Translations under genes and position numbers: made by a program
Origin: Nocardioidaceae bacterium
GTDB taxonomy: Bacteria > Actinomycetota > Actinomycetes > Propionibacteriales > Nocardioidaceae
Direction of reading: 5' to 3'
NCBI GenBank assembly: GCA_013696745.1
Contig: JACCXZ010000032.1
Coordinates: 1-35,935, forward strand
DNA length: 35,935 nt
Notes under the pieces: generated by a model
The model's database searches: none
What the model was told of the DNA's origin: nothing
The model's input: only the letters and a program-made list of their open reading frames with translations
Part shown: piece by piece, positions 9,643-19,400 of the stretch
How the letters are laid out: each line of letters opens with the position of its first letter
How positions within the stretch are numbered: position 1 is the stretch's first letter

Positions 9643-10866
9643 ATGGCGCAGGGGCCGCACCGGGTCTTCCTCCACATCGGCGCTCCCAAGACCGGGACCA
9701 CGTACCTGCAGCACATGCTGTTCGGCTACCGCACGCAGTTGCTCGCCGACGGGGTGAGCTACCCCGCCGACAGCTACGACGACCACTTCTTCGCCGCCGT
9801 CGACCTGCAGGCCCTCGACTTCAGCGGTGTGCCCCGTCCGGAGGCGGCAGGCGCCTGGGACCGGCTCACAGCGCGAGTGCACGCCTGGGAGGGCGTCAGC
9901 GTCGTCTCGCACGACGTGCTCGCCGGCGCCACGCCGGAGCAGGCCCGCCGGGCGATCGCCTCGTTCGCCCCCGCCGAGGTGCACGTGGTGCTGACCGCCC
10001 GTGACCTCGGTCGCCAGCTCCCCTCGCACTGGCAGGAGGACGTCAAGCACGGTCAGACCCGTACGTTTCGACACTGGTACGACGCCATCGCTCGACGTGA
10101 GGACGACGACTGGCAGCTGCGCTGGTTCTGGCGGGTCGAGGACCTGCCCGACATGCTGCAGCGTTGGGGCTCGACGTTGCCGCCCGAGCGCGTCCACGTC
10201 GTCACCGTCCCCCACCCCGGTGCGGACGAGGGAACGCTCTGGGCGCGCTTCGCCTCGGTCCTCGGTGTCGACCGCGACGACCTCGACCTCGACGTCGTGA
10301 GCCATCTCAACCGCGGCCTCGGCGTCGCCGAAGTGGCGTTGCTGCGGACCATCGCCGGGTTGCGGGACGACCGGCTCGACCAGCGCGCCTACGAGCATCT
10401 GGTCAAGGGTGTCCTGGCGCACGAGACCCTCGAGCGGGTCGATCCCGCCGGTGCGTTCGGGTTGCCACCGGACCTGCTCCCGCACGTCCGGGAGACGTCC
10501 CAGCGCTGGGTCCAGGCCATCTCCGCGGCAGGGTACGACGTGGTCGGTGACCTCGACGAGCTGCTTCCCACCGATCGCAAGGACGGCCGGCTCGACCCGG
10601 ATGCCGCCGATGCGGCCGACATCGCCCGCATCGGTGCCTTCGCGCTGTACGAGACGACCGTACGACTGGCTCAGGAGCGGGAGGCAGCAGCCGAGCATGC
10701 CCGAGCGCTCCAGCGGGAGCTGTCTGCCGCGCACGAGGTGATCGCCGAGCACGAGGGGCTGCCTGCTGGTGAGCGGGTACGCCGCACGGTGGTGGAGATC
10801 GGGCGAAGGAACCGTGCCGTCGACGCCCTTCTCGGGACCTACCGGCGGCTCCGTCGTCGACCTTGA
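9643..10866 (+). CDS. Sulfotransferase-like P-loop protein
   Basis: HRVFLHIGAPKTGTTYLQHMLFGYR resembles the 5'-PAPS-binding loop; in-frame ATG at 9643. Confidence 0.7.
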   Translation: MAQGPHRVFLHIGAPKTGTTYLQHMLFGYRTQLLADGVSYPADSYDDHFFAAVDLQALDFSGVPRPEAAGAWDRLTARVHAWEGVSVVSHDVLAGATPEQARRAIASFAPAEVHVVLTARDLGRQLPSHWQEDVKHGQTRTFRHWYDAIARREDDDWQLRWFWRVEDLPDMLQRWGSTLPPERVHVVTVPHPGADEGTLWARFASVLGVDRDDLDLDVVSHLNRGLGVAEVALLRTIAGLRDDRLDQRAYEHLVKGVLAHETLERVDPAGAFGLPPDLLPHVRETSQRWVQAISAAGYDVVGDLDELLPTDRKDGRLDPDAADAADIARIGAFALYETTVRLAQEREAAAEHARALQRELSAAHEVIAEHEGLPAGERVRRTVVEIGRRNRAVDALLGTYRRLRRRP

Positions 10867-10920
10867 CAGTGAATGGTGCTCGTCGGCGGCCATGTCCCCG
10901 TTCTACACCGCCGGCACGAC

Positions 10921-10957
10921 GACGGTCCCGGTCCCCGGTGCAGGGGGCCGGGACCGT
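10921..10957. terminator. Bidirectional terminator hairpin between convergent genes
   Basis: gacggtcccggtcccc-ggtgca-gggggccgggaccgtc; long GC-rich inverted repeat between the + sulfotransferase stop (10866) and the - small ORF stop (11008). Confidence 0.75.
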
Positions 10958-11007
10958 CTGTCTGCCCGTCAGATCGAGCTCCGCAGCGGCTGTTGCTGCG
11001 GTGTGAC

Positions 11008-11178
11008 TCAGGCGCTCGTGACGCGGGCCAGGTGCAGCGTGGCTGCCTTGGTCGCGCGTTCGGCCCGACGGTTCAGGCGCTGGGCTGCGGCCAGGTGGTA
11101 GGCCTGCCGTGCTTCCTGCGCTTGGCGGAGGCGCTCGCGATCATGCGCTCGCGCCAGTTCCTCGGACATGAGGTACAT
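11008..11178 (-). CDS. Small basic helical protein (56 aa), downstream of whiB7
   Basis: MYLMSEELARAHDRERLRQAQEARQAYHLAAAQRLNRRAERATKAATLHLARVTSA; ATG at 11178, co-directional with whiB7; resembles short MYLM...-type proteins seen in actinobacteria (recalled, not searched). Confidence 0.6.
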   Translation of the reverse strand: MYLMSEELARAHDRERLRQAQEARQAYHLAAAQRLNRRAERATKAATLHLARVTSA

Positions 11179-11230
11179 GGTGTGACTCCTGGTATCAGTG
11201 CTGGACAAGGTGGTGTTCCTGGTGTGTCGG

Positions 11231-11524
11231 TCAGGCCGCGGCGGCATCCTTGCGGGGGCGTCCGCGTGGGCGCTTGCGCGGGATGACGGTGCCCTGAAGG
11301 AAGAGCTCGCCACCCCAGACGCCCCACGGCTCACGACGATCGAGCGCACCGGCCAGACACTGCGCACGTACGGGGCAACCGAGACACAGGGCCTTGGCCT
11401 CCTCCACGTCCGCGGGCGTCTCGGCGAAGAACAGCTCGGGGTCGTAGTTCCTGCACGGCAGTGCACGGTCATCGACCGTGCCGGGGTCGACCCCCGGCAG
11501 TGCTTCGAGAACGCTGATGGTCAT
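11231..11524 (-). CDS. whiB7: WhiB-family Fe-S transcriptional regulator WhiB7 (WblC-like)
   Basis: Cys cluster PCR...CLGCPVRAQC, GVWGGE turn, and C-terminal AT-hook RKRPRGRPRK; located next to uvrD2 as in mycobacteria. Confidence 0.93.
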   Translation of the reverse strand: MTISVLEALPGVDPGTVDDRALPCRNYDPELFFAETPADVEEAKALCLGCPVRAQCLAGALDRREPWGVWGGELFLQGTVIPRKRPRGRPRKDAAAA

Positions 11525-11590
11525 CAGTCACCTCCTTGTGACCTGTCGGTCTGACGGTGGGACTCGGCAAGAAGTCCCGGGAAAGACAAG

Positions 11591-11623
11591 GGCCGCGGAA
11601 TCCGTCGATGGGATTCCGCGGCC
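11591..11623 (-). terminator. Intrinsic terminator/attenuator in the whiB7 leader
   Basis: Perfect 13-bp stem GGCCGCGGAATCC (11591-11603) / GGATTCCGCGGCC (11611-11623), 7-nt loop; followed on the minus strand by cttgtctttccc. Confidence 0.8.
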
Positions 11624-11649
11624 TGGAGGTGCCGGTCTGAACTGACGTT

Positions 11650-11901
11650 CTAGATCGGTGGACCCCAGGCCCGGCGTCCCATGAGGACGGCCTTGTCGGT
11701 CGAGCGGATGCCGTCGACTGCACGACCACGGGCGGCGAAGCCGGCAAACGTGTCGGACGTGGTGTCGACGCGACGATCCGTGAGGACGGACTCCTGGCGT
11801 GCGTACGCGAACGCGTTCCCCTGGGTGGGCAGGAGGGCGCGATCGCACATGCGCGGTCGAGTGGTCGCGGTGGACGGATCGGTCATGTGGTTGATGATCA
11901 T
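11650..11901 (-). CDS. whiB7 leader uORF (83 aa)
   Basis: ATG at 11901 preceded by a strong SD (ggaaggaggggcccgATG); product MIINHMTDPSTATTRPRMCDRALLPTQ...LMGRRAWGPPI*; stops 26 nt before the terminator hairpin. Confidence 0.6.
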   Translation of the reverse strand: MIINHMTDPSTATTRPRMCDRALLPTQGNAFAYARQESVLTDRRVDTTSDTFAGFAARGRAVDGIRSTDKAVLMGRRAWGPPI

Positions 11902-12020
11902 CGGGCCCCTCCTTCCAGCTGTGCTTCGAGGCCGTGGTGGCACTCGATCGAGGTCTCGCTGTCGGCGTGATCCGGTAAAGGACGCGCGCGGAGCAGGTGC
12001 TTACCGAATCGAGCGAGACG

Positions 12021-12060
12021 AGCGTACGCCCCCGGCGAACGGCCGCGCAAACGAATTACC
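12021..12060 (-). promoter_or_regulatory. Candidate whiB7 promoter with short AT-rich motif upstream of -35
   Basis: Minus strand: ggtaattcgt-TTGCGC-N18-TACGCT; the AT-rich part overlaps the uvrD2 stop codon. Confidence 0.4.
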
Positions 12061-14179
12061 GCAACTCTCGATGAACTTCTGCGGGCCGCTTCACCCGCGC
12101 GTCACCGGCGCCGCACATCGACAAAACGTCCTCGCCGTACTTGTCCAGCTTGGCCTTGCCGAGCCCGGGGATCGCGAGCAGCGAGCGGGAGTCCGCAGGC
12201 CGCGACTCCGCGATCGCGGTGAGGGTCGCATCGGTGAACACGCAATAGGCCGGAACCTTCTGCTCACCGGCCCGCTCGGCCCGCCAGGCACGCAGCTGCT
12301 CGTACAGCTGCTCGTCGTAGCTGGCTGGGCAGTCGTCACAGCGACCGATCTTGCGCTCGGCCGCGGACGACAGCAGGCCTCTGCACGTGCGGCACCGGGC
12401 CGGTGCCTTGACCGTGCGGCCCGACTTCGCTCCCCGGCGACCGCCTGCCGCCTCGGCGCCCGCTCCGGGCAGGATGCCATCGAGGAAGCGGGTGGCTCCC
12501 CGGTTGCCCCGCGAGCCCGGCGATCGGGCCGCCGCCCACGACACGTGCAGCGTCGTCCGGGCCCGGGTGAGCCCGACGTAGAACAGCCGGCGCTCCTCCT
12601 CGACCGCCTCAGCAGTGGAGGCGTACACGATCGGCACCGTGCCCTCGTGCATGCCGGCCATGAACACGGTCTCCCACTCCAGGCCCTTGGCGGAGTGCAT
12701 CGTGCTCAGCGTGACCCCTTCGGCGACCGGTGCATGCTGGGCCTGGGCCCGCCGCGCGAGCTCGGCGGCCAGCGCGGGCAGGTCGGCTGCAGGCTGCTCG
12801 GCGGCGAAGTCCTGCGCCATCGTCACCAGCGCCTGCAGGGACTCCCAGCGGTTGCGTTGCGCTCCGGCCGCCGCTGGTGCCTCCGGGCGCCAACCCATCG
12901 TCGACAGGACGGAACGGGTGTCTGCGACCAGGTCGGACGTGACCTCAGCGGCCCGTGCGGCGCCGCGCAGCAACGTGACCGCCTGGCGCACCTCGGGCCG
13001 CTCGAAGAAGCGCTCGACGCCGCGCACGACGTACGGGATCCTGCGATCGGTCAGCGCGTCCTCGTAGCCCTGGGACTGGGCGTTGATCCGGAACAGCACG
13101 GCGATGTCCCGCAGCGCATGTCCGTCATCGCGCAGGCGCTGGATCCGGGCGGCGACGTCGTCGGCCTCGGCCACCTCGTCGCTGTGCCCGGCGAACGTCG
13201 GCTCCGGACCCGCCGCACGTTGGGCACGCAGCACCACTGCAGGGGCCGGCGACCCGTTGGACGGCCGGCGGCCGTGCGCCACGGCGTTGGCGGCCTGCAC
13301 GACCTGCGGGGTCGAGCGGTAGTTTCGGACCAGCTCGATCCGCTGGGTGCCCGGGTGCTTGGCGGCGAAGCCGGTCAGGTAGTCGGCGCAGGCGCCGGCG
13401 AAGGAGTAGATGGTCTGCATCGGGTCCCCGACGACGCACAGTTCGTCGCGGCCACCGAGCCACAGGTCGAGCAACGCCACCTGGATCGGGCTGACGTCCT
13501 GGAATTCGTCCACCACGAACCATTTGTACTGTCGGCGCACCGTGGCAGCGACCCGCTCGTCCTCGGTGAGCAGCGCCGCGCAACACAGCAGGACGTCCTC
13601 CATGTCGATGCGCCCACGGTCGCGCTTGACCTGCTCGTACGTCGCGAAGATCCGCCCGGCCTCGGTCAGGTCGACACCCGCGGGGCTGCGTCCGGCCCCG
13701 TCGGCTCGGCGTGCGTAGTCCTCGGGCGACACGTTGCTCACCTTGGCCCACTCGACCTCGCCGGCGAGGTCACGCAGCAGGGCGGAGTCGGCGCGGACGC
13801 GGCAGCGGGAGGCCGCCTCGGCGAGCAGGGAAAGCTTGGAGGCCATCAACTCGGGCAGCTCGCCTCCGAAGACCTGCGGCCAGAAGTAGCGAGCCTGCCG
13901 CAGGGCGGCGGCGTGGAACGTGCGGACCTGGACCCCCGGGGTGCCGAGCTGGTGCAGCCGGGAGCGCATCTCCCCCGCGGCGCGCGTGGTGAAGGTGACA
14001 GCGAGCACCTCGGTAGGGACATACATGCCCTGCTCCACGCCGTGCGCGATGCGGTGCGTGATCGCCCGCGTCTTGCCCGTGCCGGCACCGGCGAGCACGC
14101 ACACCGGCCCGCGCAGTGCGGTGGCGACGGCTCGCTGCTCAGGGTCCAGCCCCTCCAGCAGTCGGTCGGCATCGCTCAC
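12056..14179 (-). CDS. uvrD2: ATP-dependent DNA helicase UvrD2
   Basis: Walker A CVLAGAGTGKTRAITHRIAHG; tetracysteine CRTCRG...RCDDC; C-terminal HRDC-like LTAIAESRPADSRSLLAIPGLGKAKLDKYGEDVL. Confidence 0.92.
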   Translation of the reverse strand: MSDADRLLEGLDPEQRAVATALRGPVCVLAGAGTGKTRAITHRIAHGVEQGMYVPTEVLAVTFTTRAAGEMRSRLHQLGTPGVQVRTFHAAALRQARYFWPQVFGGELPELMASKLSLLAEAASRCRVRADSALLRDLAGEVEWAKVSNVSPEDYARRADGAGRSPAGVDLTEAGRIFATYEQVKRDRGRIDMEDVLLCCAALLTEDERVAATVRRQYKWFVVDEFQDVSPIQVALLDLWLGGRDELCVVGDPMQTIYSFAGACADYLTGFAAKHPGTQRIELVRNYRSTPQVVQAANAVAHGRRPSNGSPAPAVVLRAQRAAGPEPTFAGHSDEVAEADDVAARIQRLRDDGHALRDIAVLFRINAQSQGYEDALTDRRIPYVVRGVERFFERPEVRQAVTLLRGAARAAEVTSDLVADTRSVLSTMGWRPEAPAAAGAQRNRWESLQALVTMAQDFAAEQPAADLPALAAELARRAQAQHAPVAEGVTLSTMHSAKGLEWETVFMAGMHEGTVPIVYASTAEAVEEERRLFYVGLTRARTTLHVSWAAARSPGSRGNRGATRFLDGILPGAGAEAAGGRRGAKSGRTVKAPARCRTCRGLLSSAAERKIGRCDDCPASYDEQLYEQLRAWRAERAGEQKVPAYCVFTDATLTAIAESRPADSRSLLAIPGLGKAKLDKYGEDVLSMCGAGDARVKRPAEVHRELR

Positions 14180-14279
14180 GCGGCATCACTCACGGGGCTC
14201 CTCGGCGTACGGATCGGAATAGCTGTGGACGGACGACGTTGAACTCGATGACCACACTAGATCCCGGGAGGGACAACGC

Positions 14280-14537
14280 ATGTCTGCCCAATCCACGTCG
14301 GCGAAGTTCACGATGTACTCCACGCCGTGGTGCGGCTACTGCCACCGGTTGAAGAGCCAGCTCGAGCGTGAGGGCATCGAGTTCGACATGGTCGACATCG
14401 AGCAACAGCCCGACGCCGTCGCGATCGTGGAGCGGGTCAACCACGGCAACCAGACGGTGCCCACGCTGGTGTTCAGCGACGGCTCCGCGCTGACGAACCC
14501 CTCGGTCGCGCAGATCAAGGCGCAGCTCGCCTCCTGA
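14280..14537 (+). CDS. mrx1: Mycoredoxin (glutaredoxin-like)
   Basis: FTMYSTPWCGYCHRLKSQLEREGIEFDMVDIEQ...NHGNQTVPTLVFSDGSALTNPS; CGYC active site. Confidence 0.9.
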   Translation: MSAQSTSAKFTMYSTPWCGYCHRLKSQLEREGIEFDMVDIEQQPDAVAIVERVNHGNQTVPTLVFSDGSALTNPSVAQIKAQLAS

Positions 14538-14546
14538 GCCGGCTGC

Positions 14547-15458
14547 TCACCAGTTGCCAGGGACCTCGCCGCCGTACCACGTCTCGATCAGCCAGCGCGA
14601 GATCGACAGCCTGCCGGGCAGGCGGACGCTACCTCCGGCAGCCAGCGCCGTGAGCTGCTCACGGGTCACCCAGCGTGCCTCGGCGATCTCCACGCCGTCC
14701 ACGTCGATGTCGGTGCCCTCCGCCACCGCGAAGAAGCCGACCATCAGGCTCGACGGGAACGGCCACGCCTGGCTCGCCCCGTAGCTGACCGTCGAGATCG
14801 TGATCCCGACCTCCTCCGCGACCTCACGACGCACCGCGTCCTCGAGGGCCTCCCCCGGCTCGACGAAGCCGGCCAGGGTGGAGAAGCGTCCTGCCGGCCA
14901 TACCCGCTGACGGCCGAGCAGCGCCCGGTCGACGGAGTCGATGACCAGCATGATCACGGCGGGGTCCGTCCGCGGGAAGTGTGACGCCTGACAGACCGGA
15001 CAGCGCCGGACGTGACCCGCATCGGCGGCCACGGTCTCGGCTCCGCAACGTGCGCAGCGCGGGTGGGTGCGGTGCCAGTTGGCCAGGCCGGCTGCGTGTG
15101 CCATCAGGCTGCCGCCCAGCGGATCGAGCGCCGCGGCCGCCTCCCGGGTGCTCACCCGACCGGACTGCTCGGGTACCTCGTCCACCAGCACTGCGAGGTA
15201 TGTCGGCCCGCCGTCGCCCTCGCCCAGTACGGCTCGGTCGCCTGGCGGGGCCTGGGACGGCGGCAGCAGCTCGAGGTGTTCGCCATCGAGCACGACGTGT
15301 CTGCCGTCGGTGACCACGACGCACGGCTCGTTCTGCTTCCACAGCCCGGTCGCCCAGTCGTCGTCGCCCCGTACCAGGCCGAGACGGTCGTGCCACGCGC
15401 GCGCGAAGGCGAACTCGGGGGTCAGCGTGCGCGGGTCGGGTGGCGAGGCGTCGGGCAC
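14547..15458 (-). CDS. nudC: NAD(+) diphosphatase NudC
   Basis: Zn ribbon CARCGAETVAADAGHVRRCPVC; Nudix box GFVEPGEALEDAVRREVAEEVGI; SQAWPFPSSLMVGF motif. Confidence 0.95.
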   Translation of the reverse strand: MPDASPPDPRTLTPEFAFARAWHDRLGLVRGDDDWATGLWKQNEPCVVVTDGRHVVLDGEHLELLPPSQAPPGDRAVLGEGDGGPTYLAVLVDEVPEQSGRVSTREAAAALDPLGGSLMAHAAGLANWHRTHPRCARCGAETVAADAGHVRRCPVCQASHFPRTDPAVIMLVIDSVDRALLGRQRVWPAGRFSTLAGFVEPGEALEDAVRREVAEEVGITISTVSYGASQAWPFPSSLMVGFFAVAEGTDIDVDGVEIAEARWVTREQLTALAAGGSVRLPGRLSISRWLIETWYGGEVPGNW

Positions 15459-15631
15459 GCGGAGCAGCCTACGGCGGGCCGGCCTCGGCGAGCCGGACAG
15501 CCGGCGCTGGAGCGCGCCTCGATTTGGTCACGGGGTGGCATCGTGACCGTAGGTTCGTAGCGGGGCCACCCCGTACCGAATGGGTGAGGCAGTGGAGCCA
15601 CCCAGTCACGTCGGCTGGATACGCTGCCGCG

Positions 15632-16348
15632 ATGAGCACCCACATCGGCGCGGCGGCAGGTCAGATTGCACCCCGCGTCCTCATGCCGGGCGATCCGCTT
15701 CGGGCACAGTGGATCGCCGAGACCTTCCTCGAGGACGCCACCTGCGTGACGCGGGTGCGCAACATGCTCGGCTTCACCGGGACGTACCGCGGGGAGCCGG
15801 TCAGCGTGCAGGGCTCGGGCATGGGGCAGCCGTCGATCTCGATCTATGCCACCGAGCTGTTCACCGAGTACGACGTGCAGCAGGTGGTACGCGTCGGGTC
15901 CTGCGGTGCACTCGCCGAATCGCTGGCGCTGCGCGACCTGGTGATCGCGACCAGCGCCGCGACGGACTCCGGCGCCAACAAGTTGCGATTTCACGGCCTG
16001 GATTTCGCGCCCTGCGCTGACTTCGGGCTGCTGCGTGCGGCGCACGACTCGGCGGTCGGACGCGGTCTCGCCCCTGCAGTCGGGCAGATCTTCTCCTCTG
16101 ACACGTTCTACAACCCGCGACCCGAGCTGACCGACCTGCTCGCCGACCACGGTGTGCTCGCCATCGAGATGGAGGCGAACGCGCTCTACACCCTCGCCGC
16201 CGCCCACGGCCGTCAGGCGCTCGCGATCTGCACGGTGTCCGACCACATCAGGACCGGCGAGCAGACCACCGCAGCCGAACGCGAGCAGACCTTCGGCGAC
16301 ATGGTCGAGGTGGCACTCGACGCCATCCTGGCCGTGCCACTGCGCTGA
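15632..16348 (+). CDS. deoD: Purine-nucleoside phosphorylase, DeoD type
   Basis: RVLMPGDPLRAQWIAETFL, VQGSGMGQPSISIYATEL, VVRVGSCGAL, VLAIEMEANALYTLAA, TVSDHI. Confidence 0.93.
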   Translation: MSTHIGAAAGQIAPRVLMPGDPLRAQWIAETFLEDATCVTRVRNMLGFTGTYRGEPVSVQGSGMGQPSISIYATELFTEYDVQQVVRVGSCGALAESLALRDLVIATSAATDSGANKLRFHGLDFAPCADFGLLRAAHDSAVGRGLAPAVGQIFSSDTFYNPRPELTDLLADHGVLAIEMEANALYTLAAAHGRQALAICTVSDHIRTGEQTTAAEREQTFGDMVEVALDAILAVPLR

Positions 16349-16423
16349 CGATGGCCGGTGAGGGGTCCCGGTCAGTCGCCTACGCCGACGACCAGTTCCC
16401 CGACGGCTGAGCACGGCGACAGC

Positions 16424-19400
16424 TCAGCCAGCCGCACGTCGAAACAACTCCTCGATACCGGCGCGGTCCGGCAGCCCCGCGGGCCGCACCACCTCCGCGT
16501 CGCGCACGTAGTAGAACCCCGCGCTCACCGCCTGCAGCGGCAGGCCGTGCATCTCCGCCCACGCGAGCCGGTAGATCGCCAGCTGCAGCGGGTCGGCGTC
16601 CTGGCGTCGCCCGGTCTTCCAGTCGATGACCTCGAAACCGTCGGCCGTCGGGTACACCGCGTCGATCCGACCGGTGACGACCTGCCCGGCGAGCAGCAGC
16701 GTGAACCCGGCCTCGACCGCATGCGGCACCCGGTCGCCGAACGGGCCTTCCGCGAACGACTTCTTCAGCAGCTCGAGGTCCTCGTGGTCGGTGATGTCGG
16801 TATCGGCCCGCCCCGGGAGGTCGGCAGGATCCAGCAGCGACTGCTGACCGACGTGTGACTCCACCCAGCTGTGGAAGCGGGTCCCGAACCGGGCAGCCGG
16901 CGACGGGAGGCGCGGCATCGGCCGGGCGAAGTCGCGAGCCAAACCGGCCGGGTCGTCACGCAGCCGCTGCACCGTGGTGGTCGACAGGGAGGGTGGCAGC
17001 TCGACCTGAACTCGGCCTCGAGCGGCGGCTTCCGCCTCGTTCACGAGCTGGGCGATCTCGCTGTCCAGCGCCGCCAGGTCGAGTCCGGTCTCGACACGCA
17101 CCGCCTGCCGGACCTCCTCGGACTCCGGCGAGCGGTCCGCACCCAGAGGCCCGGTCGGCTCGTCCATCGCGGCCCGCACCGCGTCCGCAGCGACCTGTCG
17201 GCGAGCGATGCGGTCCTCGTCCAGGCTGCCTGGGAATCGGACCGGCGTCGCCGACTCCAGCACCGGGTTGCGGCTGCCGTCGACGGGCGCCTCGGCGTGC
17301 CATGGCGCCACGTCGGTCTGGGGGTCGACCGCGCCGTGCAGCTCGAGCAGGTACGGCGACGGACCTCGCGGCGTGGCCTGCGTGCGACCCCACCAGTGCC
17401 CGCTGCCCACCAGCAGCTCCTTGGCGCGGGTCACGGCGACGTAAACCAGGCGCCGCTCCTCCAGCTCCGCGTGCTCGCGGCACTGAGCCGAGTAGTCGTT
17501 GATGCCCCGCGTGCTCCACTCAGCGAGCACCGGGAGCCTCCTGCGGTCGCCGCGCAGTGGCCACGGCACATCCTGGGCCGACCACTGCCAACGGGAGCGG
17601 GCCTTGGCCGACGGGAAGACGCGGGCGGAGAGGAACGGCAGCAGCACACCGCGCCACTCCAGCCCCTTGGCCGCATGCACGGTGAGCAGCTTCACCGAGT
17701 CCGACCCCGAGGGCTCGGCGAGCGTCATCCCCCGGTTGTAGAGCGCTTCGGCGTCCAGGTAGGCGACCAGGCCGTGGACCGACGCGAACGGGTCGTGTGC
17801 CGCGAAGTCCGCCACGGTCTCCAGCAGCAGCGCCACGTTGTCGGCGGCTTGGTGGGCGTCCGGGCTGCTCGATGCCGCCAGCTCGACGTCGAGACCGAGG
17901 GTGAGGACCACACGGCGGACCAGGTCGCTCAGCGGTTCGCCGGCCGCCCGGCGCAGCATCGACAGCTCCGCAGCCAGAACTGCGAAGCGTGCGCGAGCTT
18001 GCGGCGAGTACGCCTTGTCGCCGGGGTCGGCCAGTGCGTCGGACAGCGAGGCGACCTCGCTCGGGTCGATGCCGACCACAGCGGCATCCAAGGCAGCGGC
18101 CAGATCGTTCCCGACCGGGCCGGCGCCACCGCGTACCAGCTCCTCGGAGCGCTCACCGAGCAGCGCGAGGTCGCGTACGCCGACCCGCCAGCGCGGACCG
18201 GTCAGCAGACGTAGCAGCGCGGCGTTGGCGGTCAGGTCGCAGACCACCCGCAGGGTGGCCACGACGTCGGCGACCTCCGGCTGGCTCAGCAGGCCGGACA
18301 GCCCGACCACCTCGGCCGGGATGCCCGACCGGCGCAACGCCCCGGTCAGCTCCGCGAGCTCGGCGCGGTTGCGGACCAGCACCGCGATGTCGGACCACCG
18401 CGCGGGCGGCCCGGTGCGGCTGAGATCCGCCCGCATGCGCCGCACCGCTCCGGGGGCCCAGGCGATCTCGTCGACGACACTTTCGTGCAGCGCCAGGGTG
18501 ATCCCGCCCTGCGGGGCACCGGCACGCACGCACAACTGCTCGGCACCCTGGTGGGCGGCGTACAGCGGGCCGGCGAGCCTGTTGGCGGCCTCGAGGACGC
18601 GCACGGCACACCGGCGGTTGACCATCAGCGGGTACGTGGGCGCGGCCATGCCGTCGCGCTGCGGGAAGTGCACGCCGAAGTCGTCGATGTTGTCGACCGA
18701 GGCCCCCCGCCAGCCGTAGATGGCCTGGCACGGGTCGCCGACCGCGGTCACGGCATGCCCGCGACCGTCCTGGCCGGGACCGCCGCTGAAGAGACCCTGC
18801 AGCATCCGGCGCTGGGAGACCGAGGTGTCCTGGTACTCGTCCAGCAGCACGGCCTTGAACCGGGCCCGCTCGCTGAGGCCGACCTCGGGGCACTCGATCG
18901 CCAGCCGGGCGCCGGCGGCCATCTGGTCGGAGAACTCAGCGATCTCCTCGTCGGCCTTCAGGGCACGGTAGGCAAGCACCAGCTCGAGCAGCTCGTCGCG
19001 CTCACACGACGTCGCCACAGCCTCGTTGATCTTGACCAACGGCTTGCCGCTCTTGCCGAACGGCTGCTGCTGCAGGGTCTCTCGCAGTGCTCGGTCGTGC
19101 TCACGCAGCTGCTGCACGCTGACCAGGTGGTCCTGCAGCTGCGCGTCGAGGGACAGGATCGCCGTGACCACCGTGGACAGGTTGCCGCTGAGCCGCTCGA
19201 CCGGGTGCGACGAACCGGTGACCACCCGGGCGGCGAGCTGGAAACGGGTGGCGTCGGAGACGACCCGCAGGCCCGGCTCAAAGCCGAGCCGCAGCCCGTG
19301 CTCGGTCAGCAGGCCGCCGGCGTACGCGTGGTACGTGGAGACGGTCGGCTCCGCGAGCTCCTCGTCGAAGCGAGCCGTACGGGTCGTGCGGGTCGTGCGG

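Noticed and set aside
9307-10893. 528-aa - strand ORF
   Set aside because: Antisense to the sulfotransferase and crosses the repeat; no recognisable family.
11681-14242. 853-aa + strand ORF
   Set aside because: Antisense to uvrD2 and the whiB7 uORF; shadow composition.
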